Below the pieces are notes generated by a model. That model made no database searches. It worked only from the letters and a program-made list of their open reading frames with translations, and was not told where the DNA came from. Of a DNA stretch of 64,000 nucleotides, positions 1 to 8,152 are shown piece by piece (position 1 is the first letter of the stretch; every line of letters begins with the position of its first letter). A program made the position numbers and the translations under genes. This stretch comes from Deinococcus arcticus (GTDB lineage: Bacteria; Deinococcota; Deinococci; Deinococcales; Deinococcaceae): positions 180,165 to 244,164 of the forward strand of contig NZ_PYSV01000005.1 of assembly GCF_003028415.1 (NCBI RefSeq), written 5' to 3'.

Positions 1-1200
1 GCTGAGTTCGGCCTCGCCACTGATGTCCAGATCAAGCAGGACAGTGGCGCCCTGCTCGGGCGTGAGCAGGGGGCTGATGTACAGGGCCGTGGGCTCCTGG
101 GCTCCCAGCAGCTGGCGGGCACGGCCCGCACTGGTCAGGAAGTCCAGCACACTCACCTGTCCCAGCACACTTTCCAGGCGGGTGCCTCCGGCACTGCCTT
201 CGCGCAGGACTTCTACCGATGTGTTGGCGGCCGTGGGCCGGGCCAGGACCAGCAGCCGCGCGGGTCTAGGCAGCCGGTTCAGGTGATAGGCCACCACCCG
301 CACCCGCCCGGCCGCGCGGTCCCGGTACAGCACCCCACTTTGCGCAGGCGCTTCCGGAGAGTCGCTGAACAGCAGGGGAAATGAGGGGCTCGGCGTCACG
401 GTGGCCGCCGCCGGGTAGGCCGGGTTGCGGGTATCCGGGAAGGTCGCGCCGACCGGCGTGTGCCTCAGCGCGTACGACAGGGGCGTATTGAGCGCGGCGC
501 CCTCCACGCGAATGGTGCGGGTGTAGGGGGCACTCACCTGGCCCTTGGTATTCGTCACCACCAGGGTGATCTGGTGCTCGCCCGGGGTAAAGAACACGTC
601 CTGCTGTCCCTCCCATTTCCGGGCCAGATTCAGGCCGTCCGGGTCAAAGGAGAACTCGGTGTAGGTGACCCGCTCGCCCGGGGCGTACACCGCCTTGTTG
701 GTGGCAAAGCGCGCTTCTGGCAGGCCAGTGGCCGGGGCTGCTGTGCCCTGGACAGGGGCAACGACTGCAGGCTGGGGCGGCTGGGCCGGCGTCTGCGCGG
801 TGGCCGGTCCCGAGAAGGCCAGCACCCCCCCCGGCTGAACGGTGAGCTGGGCATCCAGGGCGTAGGCGAGCAAGCGGGCCTCGACCAGCGGCTCGCCCCC
901 CGGGGTCAGGACGAGTTTGCCGGCGTAGGGCACCCCGTCAATCGTCATGCTGCGGTTGCTCGTCTGCACCACCAGGCGGCCGGCCTGAAAGAGGGTGCCG
1001 CTGACCTGGGCGGGCCGGCCCAGCAGGGCCGCCGTTTCCCGCAGCGGCACAAGCACGGTGCCGTCCACCACCTGGGCAGGGGTCCGCAGCTGCAGGCGCT
1101 GCCCGGCCACTGTGACCTCGCCGGTCGGGGAGATCAGCAGAGGACTGGCCGCGCTGGCAGACGCGGTCAGGAGCGCCAGCAGCAGGGCGCTTCGGAACAT
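1..1200 (-). CDS. Secreted protein with copper amine oxidase N-terminal-like domain (3' end outside window)
   Basis: A minus-strand frame stays open from an ATG at 1200 to the left edge, giving 400 visible codons. The N-terminus is a signal peptide (MFRSALLLALL, then an Ala/Ser-rich cleavage region). Next comes a segment typical of copper amine oxidase N-terminal (stalk) domains: paired short strands with VDGTVLVPLRETAALLG near residues 46-62, then a second similar motif around LVEARLLAYAL. A Pro/Ala/Gln linker (about 135-158) leads to a PKD/Ig-like segment (TYTEFSFDPDGLN, FFTPGEHQITLVV). The rest is uncharacterised, with many LVLARP/VEVLREG strands. It is probably exported and bound to the envelope. 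No catalytic motif is visible, and the missing C-terminus could change the call. Confidence 0.8.
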   Translation of the reverse strand, partial: MFRSALLLALLTASASAASPLLISPTGEVTVAGQRLQLRTPAQVVDGTVLVPLRETAALLGRPAQVSGTLFQAGRLVVQTSNRSMTIDGVPYAGKLVLTPGGEPLVEARLLAYALDAQLTVQPGGVLAFSGPATAQTPAQPPQPAVVAPVQGTAAPATGLPEARFATNKAVYAPGERVTYTEFSFDPDGLNLARKWEGQQDVFFTPGEHQITLVVTNTKGQVSAPYTRTIRVEGAALNTPLSYALRHTPVGATFPDTRNPAYPAAATVTPSPSFPLLFSDSPEAPAQSGVLYRDRAAGRVRVVAYHLNRLPRPARLLVLARPTAANTSVEVLREGSAGGTRLESVLGQVSVLDFLTSAGRARQLLGAQEPTALYISPLLTPEQGATVLLDLDISGEAELS

Positions 1201-1568
1201 GCGGGGAAACGTCACACGGATTCCGAAAAATTCCGTAATATGTTCCAGAATTTTTCCGACCGGAGGGAGCAGGAAAGAATGCGGATTTCCGGGAATTGGG
1301 CTGGAACAGCGCCGAAGGCGGGGAACATCCGGCTCTTTCCCGGATGGGACGGAAATGGACGGAATCCGTATCACACGGCCAAGTATGGAGAGGCCGCCGA
1401 GCAACTTTCTGCACTGAAGCGCAGGGGTCTTTATGGTTCGTTGAGCATTGGCGTCCCCGGCACCCGCCTTCCCGCCCACGCCCTGCAGTGTTCACGTGCG
1501 TGGGGCAGCAGGTGCCGCGACCACCGCCCCGAGCAGGCCGGCCCAGAGAAACGGCCCAGTGGACCGGT
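1201..1568. promoter_or_regulatory. Intergenic region with repeated TTCCG motifs and a 10-bp inverted repeat
   Basis: This gap lies between the start of the secreted-protein gene and the 3' end of the MFS gene, both on the minus strand. ACGGATTCCG at 1216-1225 is the exact reverse complement of CGGAATCCGT at 1360-1369, and CACACGG lies beside both. Several more TTCCG or GGAA motifs lie between them (1231-1290). This looks like a regulatory region for the gene starting at 1200. No convincing -35/-10 pair and no gene were found. Confidence 0.35.
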
Positions 1569-2789
1569 TCAGCCGCGCCCGCCGGCGATGCGGGCGGCCT
1601 CAGGCGTGCGGGCCAGGCGGCGCATGGCGACTGTTCCCAGGAGCGGTCCAGCCGCGAGCACCACAAAGGCCAGTGGCCAGCCCCCCACCCGCACCAGCAC
1701 GGGCACCAGGGCAATACTGGCCGCCGTCAGGGTGAACCCCAGGGCCAGCTGCGCGGTCAGGGCCGTCCCGATATACGCCGGATCGGCAATTTCACTCACG
1801 ATGGTGGAAAACTGGGCAGAGTCGGCAATGATCCAGAACCCCCAGAGCAGGCTGAGGGCAAGCACCACCCCCGGCGCGGCGTCCGCCAGACCGGCCAGCG
1901 CCAGTGCGCAGGCCCCGGAGAGCCCCATGGCGAGCGTGGTCAGCTGGGTGCGTCCCCAGCGGTCCCCCAGCAGGCCCCCCACCCAGCAGCCCACGGCGCC
2001 CACCCCCACAACCGCAAAGGTGGCCAGGGCGGCGCCGCGCGCCGGATCGGCTGCTCCGGCCGTCCTCAACACCTCGCTGAAAAAGGCGGCAAACCACGCC
2101 CACATCGCGTACAACTCCCACATATGCCCCAGGTAGCCCAGGGTGGCGAGGCCCGCGCCTTGCCCGGTCAGCACCTGCCACGCCTGGCCGGGGCGGAAGG
2201 GAGCGGCTGGAAAGCGATGAGGTCCGTCCTCCACGCGCGACGCGATCAGTCCACCCAGCGCGGCGAGCCCGCTGGTGATGAGAATCACGCTGCGCCAGTC
2301 GGCGCCCCCCAGCCCGTTGACGAGGTGCGGCAGGGCCGACCCCAGCGTGAGGGCCCCCACCATGACCCCCAGCGCGGTGCCGCGCCCGCTGCGAAACCAC
2401 GCCGACATGGCCTTGAGGGCCGGCGGATACACCAGGGCGAGCGCCGCGCCGGTCAGCCCCCGCAGGCCCGCTGCCGGCCCCGGCCCCCCGGCCCACAGCA
2501 GACCCAGGTTGGCACCAGCGGCCAGCAACGCGCCGGCCAGGATCAGCCGCCGGGGCGGCACGCGGTCCGCGAGATTCAGGGCGGCGCTGAGCACCGCGCC
2601 TGCCACGAATCCCAGTTGCACGGCCAGGGTCAGCCCGGACGCCGCCGCGTCGGTCAGGGTCCAGACCCCACGCAGCTGTGGCAGCACCGCCGCCGCCGAG
2701 AACCACGGCGCCATCGCGAGAACAACTGCGAATGCCAGCGCGCCCAGCGCAGACCAGCGCCCGGCGGCTTCCGGGAAGGAGGGGGCCAT
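1569..2789 (-). CDS. MFS transporter (12 TM, CynX/NimT-like)
   Basis: This 406-aa integral membrane protein has about 12 hydrophobic segments. The first half resembles the nitrate/cyanate (CynX/NimT) type of major facilitator: an N-terminal FAVVLAMAPWFSAAAVLP helix, the loop ADRVPPRRLILAG in place of the usual DRxGRR motif after TM2, and GRGTALGVMVGALTLGSALP around TM5. The second half has GLLGDRWGRTQLT, a good match to the second MFS loop motif. It would exchange or export a small solute across the inner membrane; the substrate cannot be read. An ATG 12 bases upstream (2801) lies inside a TATGCT -10 hexamer, so the ATG at 2789 is preferred, giving a near-leaderless mRNA. No operon partner is evident. 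Confidence 0.85.
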   Translation of the reverse strand: MAPSFPEAAGRWSALGALAFAVVLAMAPWFSAAAVLPQLRGVWTLTDAAASGLTLAVQLGFVAGAVLSAALNLADRVPPRRLILAGALLAAGANLGLLWAGGPGPAAGLRGLTGAALALVYPPALKAMSAWFRSGRGTALGVMVGALTLGSALPHLVNGLGGADWRSVILITSGLAALGGLIASRVEDGPHRFPAAPFRPGQAWQVLTGQGAGLATLGYLGHMWELYAMWAWFAAFFSEVLRTAGAADPARGAALATFAVVGVGAVGCWVGGLLGDRWGRTQLTTLAMGLSGACALALAGLADAAPGVVLALSLLWGFWIIADSAQFSTIVSEIADPAYIGTALTAQLALGFTLTAASIALVPVLVRVGGWPLAFVVLAAGPLLGTVAMRRLARTPEAARIAGGRG

Positions 2790-2796
2790 GAGACGC

Positions 2797-2802
2797 AGCA
2801 TA
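2797..2802 (-). promoter_or_regulatory. -10 element for leaderless or near-leaderless MFS transcript
   Basis: On the minus strand TATGCT lies seven bases before the ATG at 2789. The geometry matches the other leaderless promoters in this window. No clear -35 is seen. Confidence 0.4.
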
Positions 2803-2937
2803 GGGGGACAGCAGCAGTAGCGTCGCCCCAGCCGGTGGAGGCAACGGGTGGAGGCTCAGGAAGGAGCCCAGACGGCGTCCGAACCATTCCGGACCACATG
2901 ACCGAATGTTTCCCAGCGGAGAGCTTTGCAGGGCTAA

Positions 2938-3012
2938 GGACGTTGCACCTCACGTTACGACTTTGCAGGAGAGCACCGGAAAGTCTCCACGCCCGGTGCA
3001 ACGTCCTTTTTT
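2938..3012 (+). ncRNA. Candidate small structured RNA with 12-bp closing stem and U-tract
   Basis: GGACGTTGCACC at 2938-2949 pairs perfectly with GGTGCAACGTCC at 2995-3006, followed directly by six T (3007-3012). The 45-base interior can form GACTTT/AAAGTC or GGAGA/TCTCC, which overlap and are therefore mutually exclusive. Together this is either a ~70-nt small RNA or the end of a longer transcript with a terminator. It lies in a 450-bp gap without a gene and does not match the riboswitch classes I know (TPP, SAM, glycine, fluoride, ZTP, guanidine). Reading on the minus strand gives the same stem but no U-tract. Confidence 0.45.
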
Positions 3013-3051
3013 CGAGACTCGCTCTGCGGCGCAGCTGTTCCAGCCCGCTCG

Positions 3052-3069
3052 GTTGATCTCAAGATCAAC
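3052..3069. promoter_or_regulatory. 18-bp palindrome, possible operator
   Basis: GTTGATCT, two bases, then AGATCAAC: a perfect 8-bp inverted repeat, flanked further out by CTCG and CGAG. It lies in the gap between two minus-strand genes, downstream of the candidate RNA. No adjacent start codon explains it, so it could equally be a fossil operator. Confidence 0.3.
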
Positions 3070-3238
3070 AGCGAGCGACTTAAGTAGTAAAGAGGGGACA
3101 GGTACGGCTTGCCGAGAATTGAACCTGCAAAGCTTCGCGGAGGAGAAACGTTCCCCTTCTCTTCCAGATGTGACGGAAAAGGATGGCAGGCCGTCTTACG
3201 GCGCCTCGCGGCTCACTCCAGTGCTCATCAGCTCAAGG

Positions 3239-3267
3239 AAAACGCAGGGCCTGGTCTGGCCCTGCGT
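3239..3267 (-). terminator. Intrinsic terminator of the secreted Pro/Thr-rich protein gene
   Basis: Read on the minus strand, ACGCAGGGCC pairs with GGCCCTGCGT across a six-base loop (3242-3267) and runs into TTTT. It lies 16 bases past the stop codon at 3283. Confidence 0.8.
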
Positions 3268-3282
3268 CCGGACGCGGTTGGT

Positions 3283-4038
3283 TTAGATGCGGGCCAGCAG
3301 AACCGTGGTCACACCGTACGCCTGATACACGGTCAGCCGGATCTGTTCCCCGTTGCGCTCCAGGACCATCACCTGACGTGTCCGGCCACTGGCCGGCGCA
3401 GCGGCTGCAGGCTGGTCGGCTCCTGGGGCTGCCGGTTCAGTGTCGGCGGCTGTATCAGAAGTGCCGGGCGCCGCGCTGCCGTCTGCGGGGGGCGTTGTGG
3501 CTGCTGGGGCCGTGGTCGCCGCCGCCCCGCCTGCCGCATCTGCGCTGCCCGCCGCCGAGTCGCCGTCTGCGGGCGTTTCAGTGTCCGCAGCACCGGCGGT
3601 TGCAGAGGCGCCCAGGGGCGTGGAGGTGCTGGACACCACAGTGAACCCGGCGCTGGTCAGGGCCTCAGCGTAGCGTTCAAAGGCGTCGTTCACTGCGCCG
3701 CGGTAGAGCACAGCCACACCCGACACGGTGTCCACACTGCTGATTGGCGTCGCGCCACTGAGGTAAGGGAGGGTAATGGGCCCGGACGCCACTGTGAAGG
3801 TGGTTTGCTCGGGGAGCGAGGCGCCGGAAGTGCCAGAGGCTGGCGTGTCTGTTGCTGGAGTCTCGGGCGTCGCTGGAGACGGCGTCTCAGTGGGCGGCGT
3901 CTCTGTTGGTGGAGCCGGTGTGGTGGGGGGTGCGGGTGTGGTCGGTGGAGCAGGTGGGGCTGTCTGGGCGCTGGCCACGCCCAGGGTGAGAAGAAGAGCA
4001 GTCGTCAACAGGGTCGAACGGGAAAAGATCACCTTCAT
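3283..4038 (-). CDS. Secreted hypothetical protein with Pro/Thr- and Ala-rich linkers
   Basis: This is a 251-aa protein with a clear signal peptide (MKVIFSRSTLLTTALLLTLG, cleavage near ASA-Q at about 25). It then has a PPTTPA/PPTETP repeat linker to about residue 70, and a folded segment containing TFTVASGPITLPYLSG and AVLYRGAVNDAFERYAEAL. A second low-complexity stretch rich in Ala, Pro, Thr and Gly spans about 155-215, and the protein ends with a beta-rich piece (RQVMVLERNGEQIRLTVYQ). The second linker appears to split one domain (YRGAVNDAF... VVSST ... RTRQVMVLER). A ribosome site (GGAGA) precedes the ATG. The function is unknown; it probably sits in the periplasm or envelope. Confidence 0.8.
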   Translation of the reverse strand: MKVIFSRSTLLTTALLLTLGVASAQTAPPAPPTTPAPPTTPAPPTETPPTETPSPATPETPATDTPASGTSGASLPEQTTFTVASGPITLPYLSGATPISSVDTVSGVAVLYRGAVNDAFERYAEALTSAGFTVVSSTSTPLGASATAGAADTETPADGDSAAGSADAAGGAAATTAPAATTPPADGSAAPGTSDTAADTEPAAPGADQPAAAAPASGRTRQVMVLERNGEQIRLTVYQAYGVTTVLLARI

Positions 4039-4288
4039 CTGGTCTCCAGGAGTGAAGCGAGAATGAAACGGCCTGCGCGCTGGCCCGGTGCCTGCCCGTT
4101 CAGCGTAGAAGGCCCAGGTGTGGACCAGGAGGCAATTTGCCCTGCCGCCTTGAGCGAGGCTTCAGAATGTCTGCTGCAACACGCGCAATGGTCTCTAGGA
4201 CAGTGGATGGCCGCGGCCTGGCGGCACGGTGGCAGCGTACCGAGGCTGAAGCAAGTGGAGGGTCTCTCCACCGTGAAAAAAGGCCGGG

Positions 4289-5545
4289 CTATTCTCGCCG
4301 TTTGCTGCGCGAGCGGTCGTGTGACTGACTCAGCGCCCGCTTGCGGGAAAGAGCGGCGTTTCCGGCATTCAGGGCGTCTTCAAGCAGGGTCATGTCCTCA
4401 AGCTCCTGGGCCAGCATGGGGGCCGACATCGGCGCGGCCATGGCGACGAGGCGGGCGCTGTTGAAATGCGCCCGGGCCTGGTCATGCTGGCCCTGATCCA
4501 TCGCCTGCACCGCTTCCCGTTTCAGCCGCGCGGTGTCAAGCAGCGCTTTGGCTTCAAGCACTGCCGGGTCCTCAGGCAGGGCCAGGACGGCCTCACCCGT
4601 GAGCACCGGAAGGTTCAGCTGTGCGCGGAGCCGGTGGCGCTGTCCGTCCCGGGCGGTCCAGGCGAGGCGCACGCGGGTGACGCCGACGGTGTCGCCGGGT
4701 CGCTGCGTCAGGCCCGGAACCTTCAGATTCACCACGATGTCCACCGGCTGTCCGTCCACCAGATTGGGCAGGTGCAGGCGACCGAACGAGTTGCGGGCGA
4801 AGTCGTTCAGGACCGATGCCACCTGGACGCCGAATTCCGGGTTGGGTTCCAGGCCCAGGCTGACGATGCGGCCCGTGGTGCGGGTCAGCCCCTGCAGTTC
4901 TTCCTCGAAGAGGGTCGGCAGGCGGCCTGGATCCTCGACGTGCTCGAAGTTGCCGTCACCTGCGTTTGCGATGGCCAGGAGCAGCTCCTCGTCATAGTCT
5001 TGGCCCAGCCCGATGGAAGAGGTGCTGACGCCACGCTGGGTCAGGCCCTGGACGTGCCTGGCGATCTCGGTGCGGTCCACCACGCCGGCATTGACCTGAC
5101 CGTCGCTGAGAAGCACCACGCGGTTCAGGGCCTGCGGGTCGAGGTGCGCGGCCACCTGGGTGGCGCCTTCCAGCCAGCCGCCCTGCAGGTTGGTCATGCC
5201 GCCCGCCTCGATGGTGTCAATGGCGCGGATGATGCCGTCCGGGTCTGTGACGGCCCGGCTCGGCACGACGACCTTGACCTCGTCGTCAAACGCGACGACG
5301 CTGACACGATCATTCGGCCCCATCTGACGCACGGCCGCGCCCGCCGCCTGCCTGGCCATGTGCAGCGGGTGGCCGCCCATCGAGCCGCTGCGGTCAATGA
5401 CGAGGGCGAGGTTGAGGGGCGGGCGCCGCGCCGTGTGGGTGGGCACCGGGGCAGGGTGAACGCGGATCAGCAGGGTAAGGTGGGCGGTCTGGCCAGCGGG
5501 CAGGGCGGGGCGCAGGGGGCGCAGTTCGAGGGTGGGGGTTGTCAT
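4289..5545 (-). CDS. vWA-domain protein (YfbK-like)
   Basis: This 418-aa protein carries a von Willebrand factor A domain. The metal-binding MIDAS motif is D51-R-S-G-S55 (LALVIDRSGSMGG), supported by GGMTNLQGGW and LLSDGQVNAG downstream. After the vWA fold (about 45-230) comes a beta-rich region and a helical C-terminus, as in soluble bacterial vWA proteins of the YfbK type. No signal peptide or TM segment is present, so it is cytoplasmic. Its ATG overlaps the stop of the upstream MerR-like gene (ATGA), which suggests translational coupling and a shared job. vWA proteins usually scaffold metal-dependent protein contacts; no partner ATPase (MoxR) is seen here. Confidence 0.85.
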   Translation of the reverse strand: MTTPTLELRPLRPALPAGQTAHLTLLIRVHPAPVPTHTARRPPLNLALVIDRSGSMGGHPLHMARQAAGAAVRQMGPNDRVSVVAFDDEVKVVVPSRAVTDPDGIIRAIDTIEAGGMTNLQGGWLEGATQVAAHLDPQALNRVVLLSDGQVNAGVVDRTEIARHVQGLTQRGVSTSSIGLGQDYDEELLLAIANAGDGNFEHVEDPGRLPTLFEEELQGLTRTTGRIVSLGLEPNPEFGVQVASVLNDFARNSFGRLHLPNLVDGQPVDIVVNLKVPGLTQRPGDTVGVTRVRLAWTARDGQRHRLRAQLNLPVLTGEAVLALPEDPAVLEAKALLDTARLKREAVQAMDQGQHDQARAHFNSARLVAMAAPMSAPMLAQELEDMTLLEDALNAGNAALSRKRALSQSHDRSRSKRRE

Positions 5546-6138
5546 CGTGATCTCCTCAGCCCGTCAAGGGCGGCCAGCAGGGTGTGAGCGAGTTGGTCCT
5601 GTTCCAGGCGGCTGCTGGGCAGGCGGGCGTCAGCGCGGACGAGCAGTTCGAGGCCAGGCGCCAGGGTCAGGCGCGTCAGGGGTTCGGGATTGGGCAGAGC
5701 GCGGGGAGTGGGGGCCGGAGCTGCGGGCGCGGCGGCCCGGGTGGGGGCACCGGCGCTCAGGTGTTTGAGGTACTCCAGGGCGGGATTGCTGGGCTGCAGG
5801 TCCAGCTGTTCACCGGTCAGCAGGGCCTCCAGGTCGGGGTCGGCCCGGGCCTGCAGGGTGTCGCGCAGGGCGGCGGCGCCGTGTCCGGCGGCCATCAGTT
5901 TTCGCAGGACCAGCAGTTGCAGCAGGTGCCGGCGAATGTAGCGGGCCTCGCGACCTTCCCGCAGAGGTTCGTCAAGCAGGCGCTCGGTGGTGTAGTGGCG
6001 AACCAGGCGGGCGTTGACGTCCTCCTTGGCGCGGCCAGCCTTGTCAAGGGGCAGCAGGTGAGGGAGGTACGTGTTAGCGGTGCTGACCAGGGCGTCAAGA
6101 TTGCCTGACCAGCTTTGGGGGAGGAACGGCGCTGACAT
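5542..6138 (-). CDS. MerR-like winged-helix regulator
   Basis: This 198-aa protein has an N-terminal segment (VNARLVRHYTTERLLDEP, then REARYIRRHLLQLLVLRKL) that follows the MerR pattern: recognition helix, 'Y...gLL...' turn, wing, then a helix with R-x-L. A Pro/Ala-rich linker (about 130-155) leads to a short C-terminal domain (LTLAPGLELLVRADA). A TTG start at 6159 would lie inside a promoter (TTGACA at 6167-6172, TACGCT at 6144-6149), so the ATG at 6138 is chosen; it fits a leaderless mRNA. The gene overlaps the vWA gene by four bases and probably regulates that pair. The ligand is unknown. Confidence 0.65.
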   Translation of the reverse strand: MSAPFLPQSWSGNLDALVSTANTYLPHLLPLDKAGRAKEDVNARLVRHYTTERLLDEPLREGREARYIRRHLLQLLVLRKLMAAGHGAAALRDTLQARADPDLEALLTGEQLDLQPSNPALEYLKHLSAGAPTRAAAPAAPAPTPRALPNPEPLTRLTLAPGLELLVRADARLPSSRLEQDQLAHTLLAALDGLRRSR

Positions 6139-6143
6139 AACCG

Positions 6144-6172
6144 AGCGTAACGGCGACAACTCAGATTGTCAA
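6144..6172 (-). promoter_or_regulatory. Sigma70-type promoter, leaderless, for MerR-like/vWA operon
   Basis: On the minus strand TTGACA (6167-6172) is followed after 17 bases by TACGCT (6144-6149), then five bases and the ATG at 6138. This is the best-formed promoter in the window, and it sets the start codon. Confidence 0.75.
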
Positions 6173-6315
6173 TATCAATTCCGTCTGTTGAAGACGCCGG
6201 GGCGAGATCCTGCGGCCTGCTTGGCTCACGCCCCAGTACACCTGGTCAGCAGAATCGCGCGGCGTCGCCAGCCAGGGCGGCTCTCTCAAACGCGATTGGC
6301 GCTTCCCGCCACACA

Positions 6316-6564
6316 TCACAGGTCATCCGTCGGCGGCGCCGACACGTTCTGCCCCCGGTACACCGTGACCAGGCGGCCGTCCTGCACCACGAAGCGTATG
6401 TCGCCAAGGGTATACAGCCGGGCCTTGCCGGCACACATCCGCGGGAAGCGTGCCCGGCGCATCAGCCGGGCGAGGCGCCAGGCCGCCGCCGACCAGCTGA
6501 GATTGCCTGCAAAGCGTTCCTGGAACCCTGCGATGGCGTGTCCGGTCAAGCTGACGTGGGTCAT
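6316..6564 (-). CDS. Small hypothetical protein (82 aa)
   Basis: The start is supported by a strong ribosome site (AGGAGG, about eight bases before the ATG). The 82-aa protein begins VSLTGHAIAGFQERF, continues with an Arg-rich helix (AAAWRLARLMRRARF) and ends with strands (RLYTLGDIRFVVQDG, LVTVYRG). The alpha-beta-beta pattern with 'H...F..RF' and a final 'VVTVY' strand recalls DUF4258/RelE-like small proteins, but I cannot assign a family. No antitoxin-like partner lies next to it. Confidence 0.55.
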   Translation of the reverse strand: MTHVSLTGHAIAGFQERFAGNLSWSAAAWRLARLMRRARFPRMCAGKARLYTLGDIRFVVQDGRLVTVYRGQNVSAPPTDDL

Positions 6565-6963
6565 CGTCGTTCCTCCTGCGCCGCAGTGTCAGCCACCAGT
6601 GCGACGTTCAGTGACGTGCATCAACGCGGGCGGGAACGTCACTCCCTGACGCTGGCGCCGTGCACGCTGAGAGACGCCGCCGCGAGTTGTGCGCCCTGAA
6701 CGCCACAAGGCGACCTGTATGACGGCTCTGACTGCCCCCCCATCACTTAGACCGCCCACCTCGCTGGCTGGACGGAAACGCGGGTGATCGAGCGGCCGCC
6801 GCAGGCAGCCCGTCTCACGCCGCTCAGTGCGTTGCCCACCGGCCCTGACTTTCACCCTTTGCGTTCAGGATTCTGAGTCTATTCGTCTTATATAAATTGA
6901 CAAATATGAACTCTTTCATATCCCTGTGCTGGGGAGGCGTCAGCACAGTCATACCGTCTGCGC
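6565..6963. promoter_or_regulatory. Divergent intergenic region, AT-rich before the WYL gene
   Basis: No credible gene lies here. An AT-rich patch (about 6880-6925) includes TTGACA followed after 16 bases by TATCCC, a possible upstream promoter. TACCGT at 6952-6957 ends six bases before the ATG at 6964, the leaderless arrangement seen elsewhere. The two could be alternative promoters. Confidence 0.4.
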
Positions 6964-7962
6964 ATGACCGCTCGCCGTTCTTCCGAAACCGCGACAGCGC
7001 CCCGCAGCTGGCAGAAATCGCACCGCCTCACCGACTTGGTCGCTGAACTTCAGGCGCGACCTCAATCCACTGCCGAACTCGCCCGCCAGTTCGGTGTGGG
7101 ACAACGCAGCGTTCAGCGAGACCTGGAAGCGCTCCGGGCCATGGGGTATCCCGTGCAGGAAGGCCCGCCCGGGCAGTACTACATTCCCCGCAACGGCACC
7201 CTCCTGCGCCCCGCAGAAGTCCTGGCCGCTTATACGGCCCTGCGGCTGGCCCACCACCACTCTCCAGCGCTGGGCGGCCATTACCGCCGCGCCCTGCACA
7301 GCCTGTCACTGGCGCTGCCAGAGCGCGTGCGCCACACCCTGAATGCCAGCATCCGCACGGGCAGCCAGGGCCTGTTCACCGACCGCCAGATGGAGGTGAT
7401 TGCCGCCGCGTGGCTCGACGGGCAGGTGATGCGGTTCGACCACCGGGAGCGCAGCGGCATTCTGCGTGCGGGTCTGGAACTGTGCGTGTACTTCGTGGAG
7501 CTCAGCCGCACCAACCTTGCGCCGTTCGTGATTGGCCTGAACAGGCAGTCCGGCACCATTGAGACCTACAAGCTCGCGCGCATGAGCAACCTGCACCTGT
7601 TGGCCGAACGGTACGAGATGGATCCTGACTTTGACCCGCAGGCGTACCTGTCTGATGCCTGGGGCGTCATTGGCGGTGAGGACACCGTGACCGTCACTGT
7701 ACGCTTCGAGCCAGACGCCGCCTACCGGGTGCTGGAGGGTGGGTTTCCGCAGTCCACCCTGATTCGGGGAGACGGCTTCGTGGACCTTGAATTCCGCGCG
7801 GGCATAGACGAAACCGGGCTGCCCTGCGAACTGATGCCGTTCCTGCTCAGCTGGGGCGCACGGGCCGAGGTGCTCTCCCCGCCGGAAGTGCGCCGCGCCT
7901 GGCTGGCCGAACTGCGTGACGCGCTGGACCGGTTTGACCGGACGGCCCAGGCCGCCTGTTGA
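6964..7962 (+). CDS. WYL-domain transcriptional regulator
   Basis: This 332-aa regulator begins with a DeoR-type winged helix-turn-helix at about residues 20-75 (STAELARQFGVGQRSVQRDLEAL, MGYPVQE..GQYYIP). The middle is helical (LRLAHHHSPALGGHYRRAL), followed by a WYL-like ligand-binding domain: AAWLDGQVMRFDH, then NLAPFVIGLNRQSG and YKLARMSNLHLL. A C-terminal WCX-type extension follows (VTVTVRFEPDAAYRVLEG... LPFLLSWGARAEVLSPP). WYL domains sense nucleic acid or nucleotide ligands in several defence regulators. No co-oriented target gene follows; the neighbour is a broken GH1 gene on the other strand. A second WYL regulator at 41.4 kb shares its plan. Confidence 0.88.
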   Translation: MTARRSSETATAPRSWQKSHRLTDLVAELQARPQSTAELARQFGVGQRSVQRDLEALRAMGYPVQEGPPGQYYIPRNGTLLRPAEVLAAYTALRLAHHHSPALGGHYRRALHSLSLALPERVRHTLNASIRTGSQGLFTDRQMEVIAAAWLDGQVMRFDHRERSGILRAGLELCVYFVELSRTNLAPFVIGLNRQSGTIETYKLARMSNLHLLAERYEMDPDFDPQAYLSDAWGVIGGEDTVTVTVRFEPDAAYRVLEGGFPQSTLIRGDGFVDLEFRAGIDETGLPCELMPFLLSWGARAEVLSPPEVRRAWLAELRDALDRFDRTAQAAC

Positions 7963-8005
7963 AGGTCCTCAGGGGGGAGCCGCCCTGGATGGCTCGAAAA
8001 GCAGG

Positions 8006-8036
8006 GCAGAGGGGCAGGGAGCCGTCCCTCTGCTCT
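8006..8036 (+). terminator. Likely terminator after the WYL gene
   Basis: GCAGAGGG (8006-8013) pairs with CCCTCTGC (8026-8033), followed by a short TCTT. It lies 45 bases after the stop codon. The weak T-tract lowers confidence. Confidence 0.45.
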
Positions 8037-8152
8037 TCCATGATGGCGCCACGCTGGGCGCACCCGGAGGATGACAGGGTGATCGCAACGCAAGGCCCTC
8101 ATGCCAGAGAGGGATACGGCTGGCACATAGACCGGGGCCAACCTCCAACGCC

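Noticed and set aside
460..3056. Long plus-strand open frames covering the first 3 kb
   Set aside because: They are antisense to the secreted protein and the MFS gene, both of which have signal or TM patterns; the plus-strand products are rich in Arg, Gly and Pro without any domain.
3100..3170. tRNA-like T-arm on the minus strand (GGTTCAATTC)
   Set aside because: The stem on either side does not pair, and no acceptor or anticodon arm could be drawn. At most a decayed fragment.
3109..4464. A 451-codon plus-strand frame
   Set aside because: It runs antisense to a gene with a clear signal peptide and a terminator; the translation is Arg/Trp/Cys-rich with no domain.
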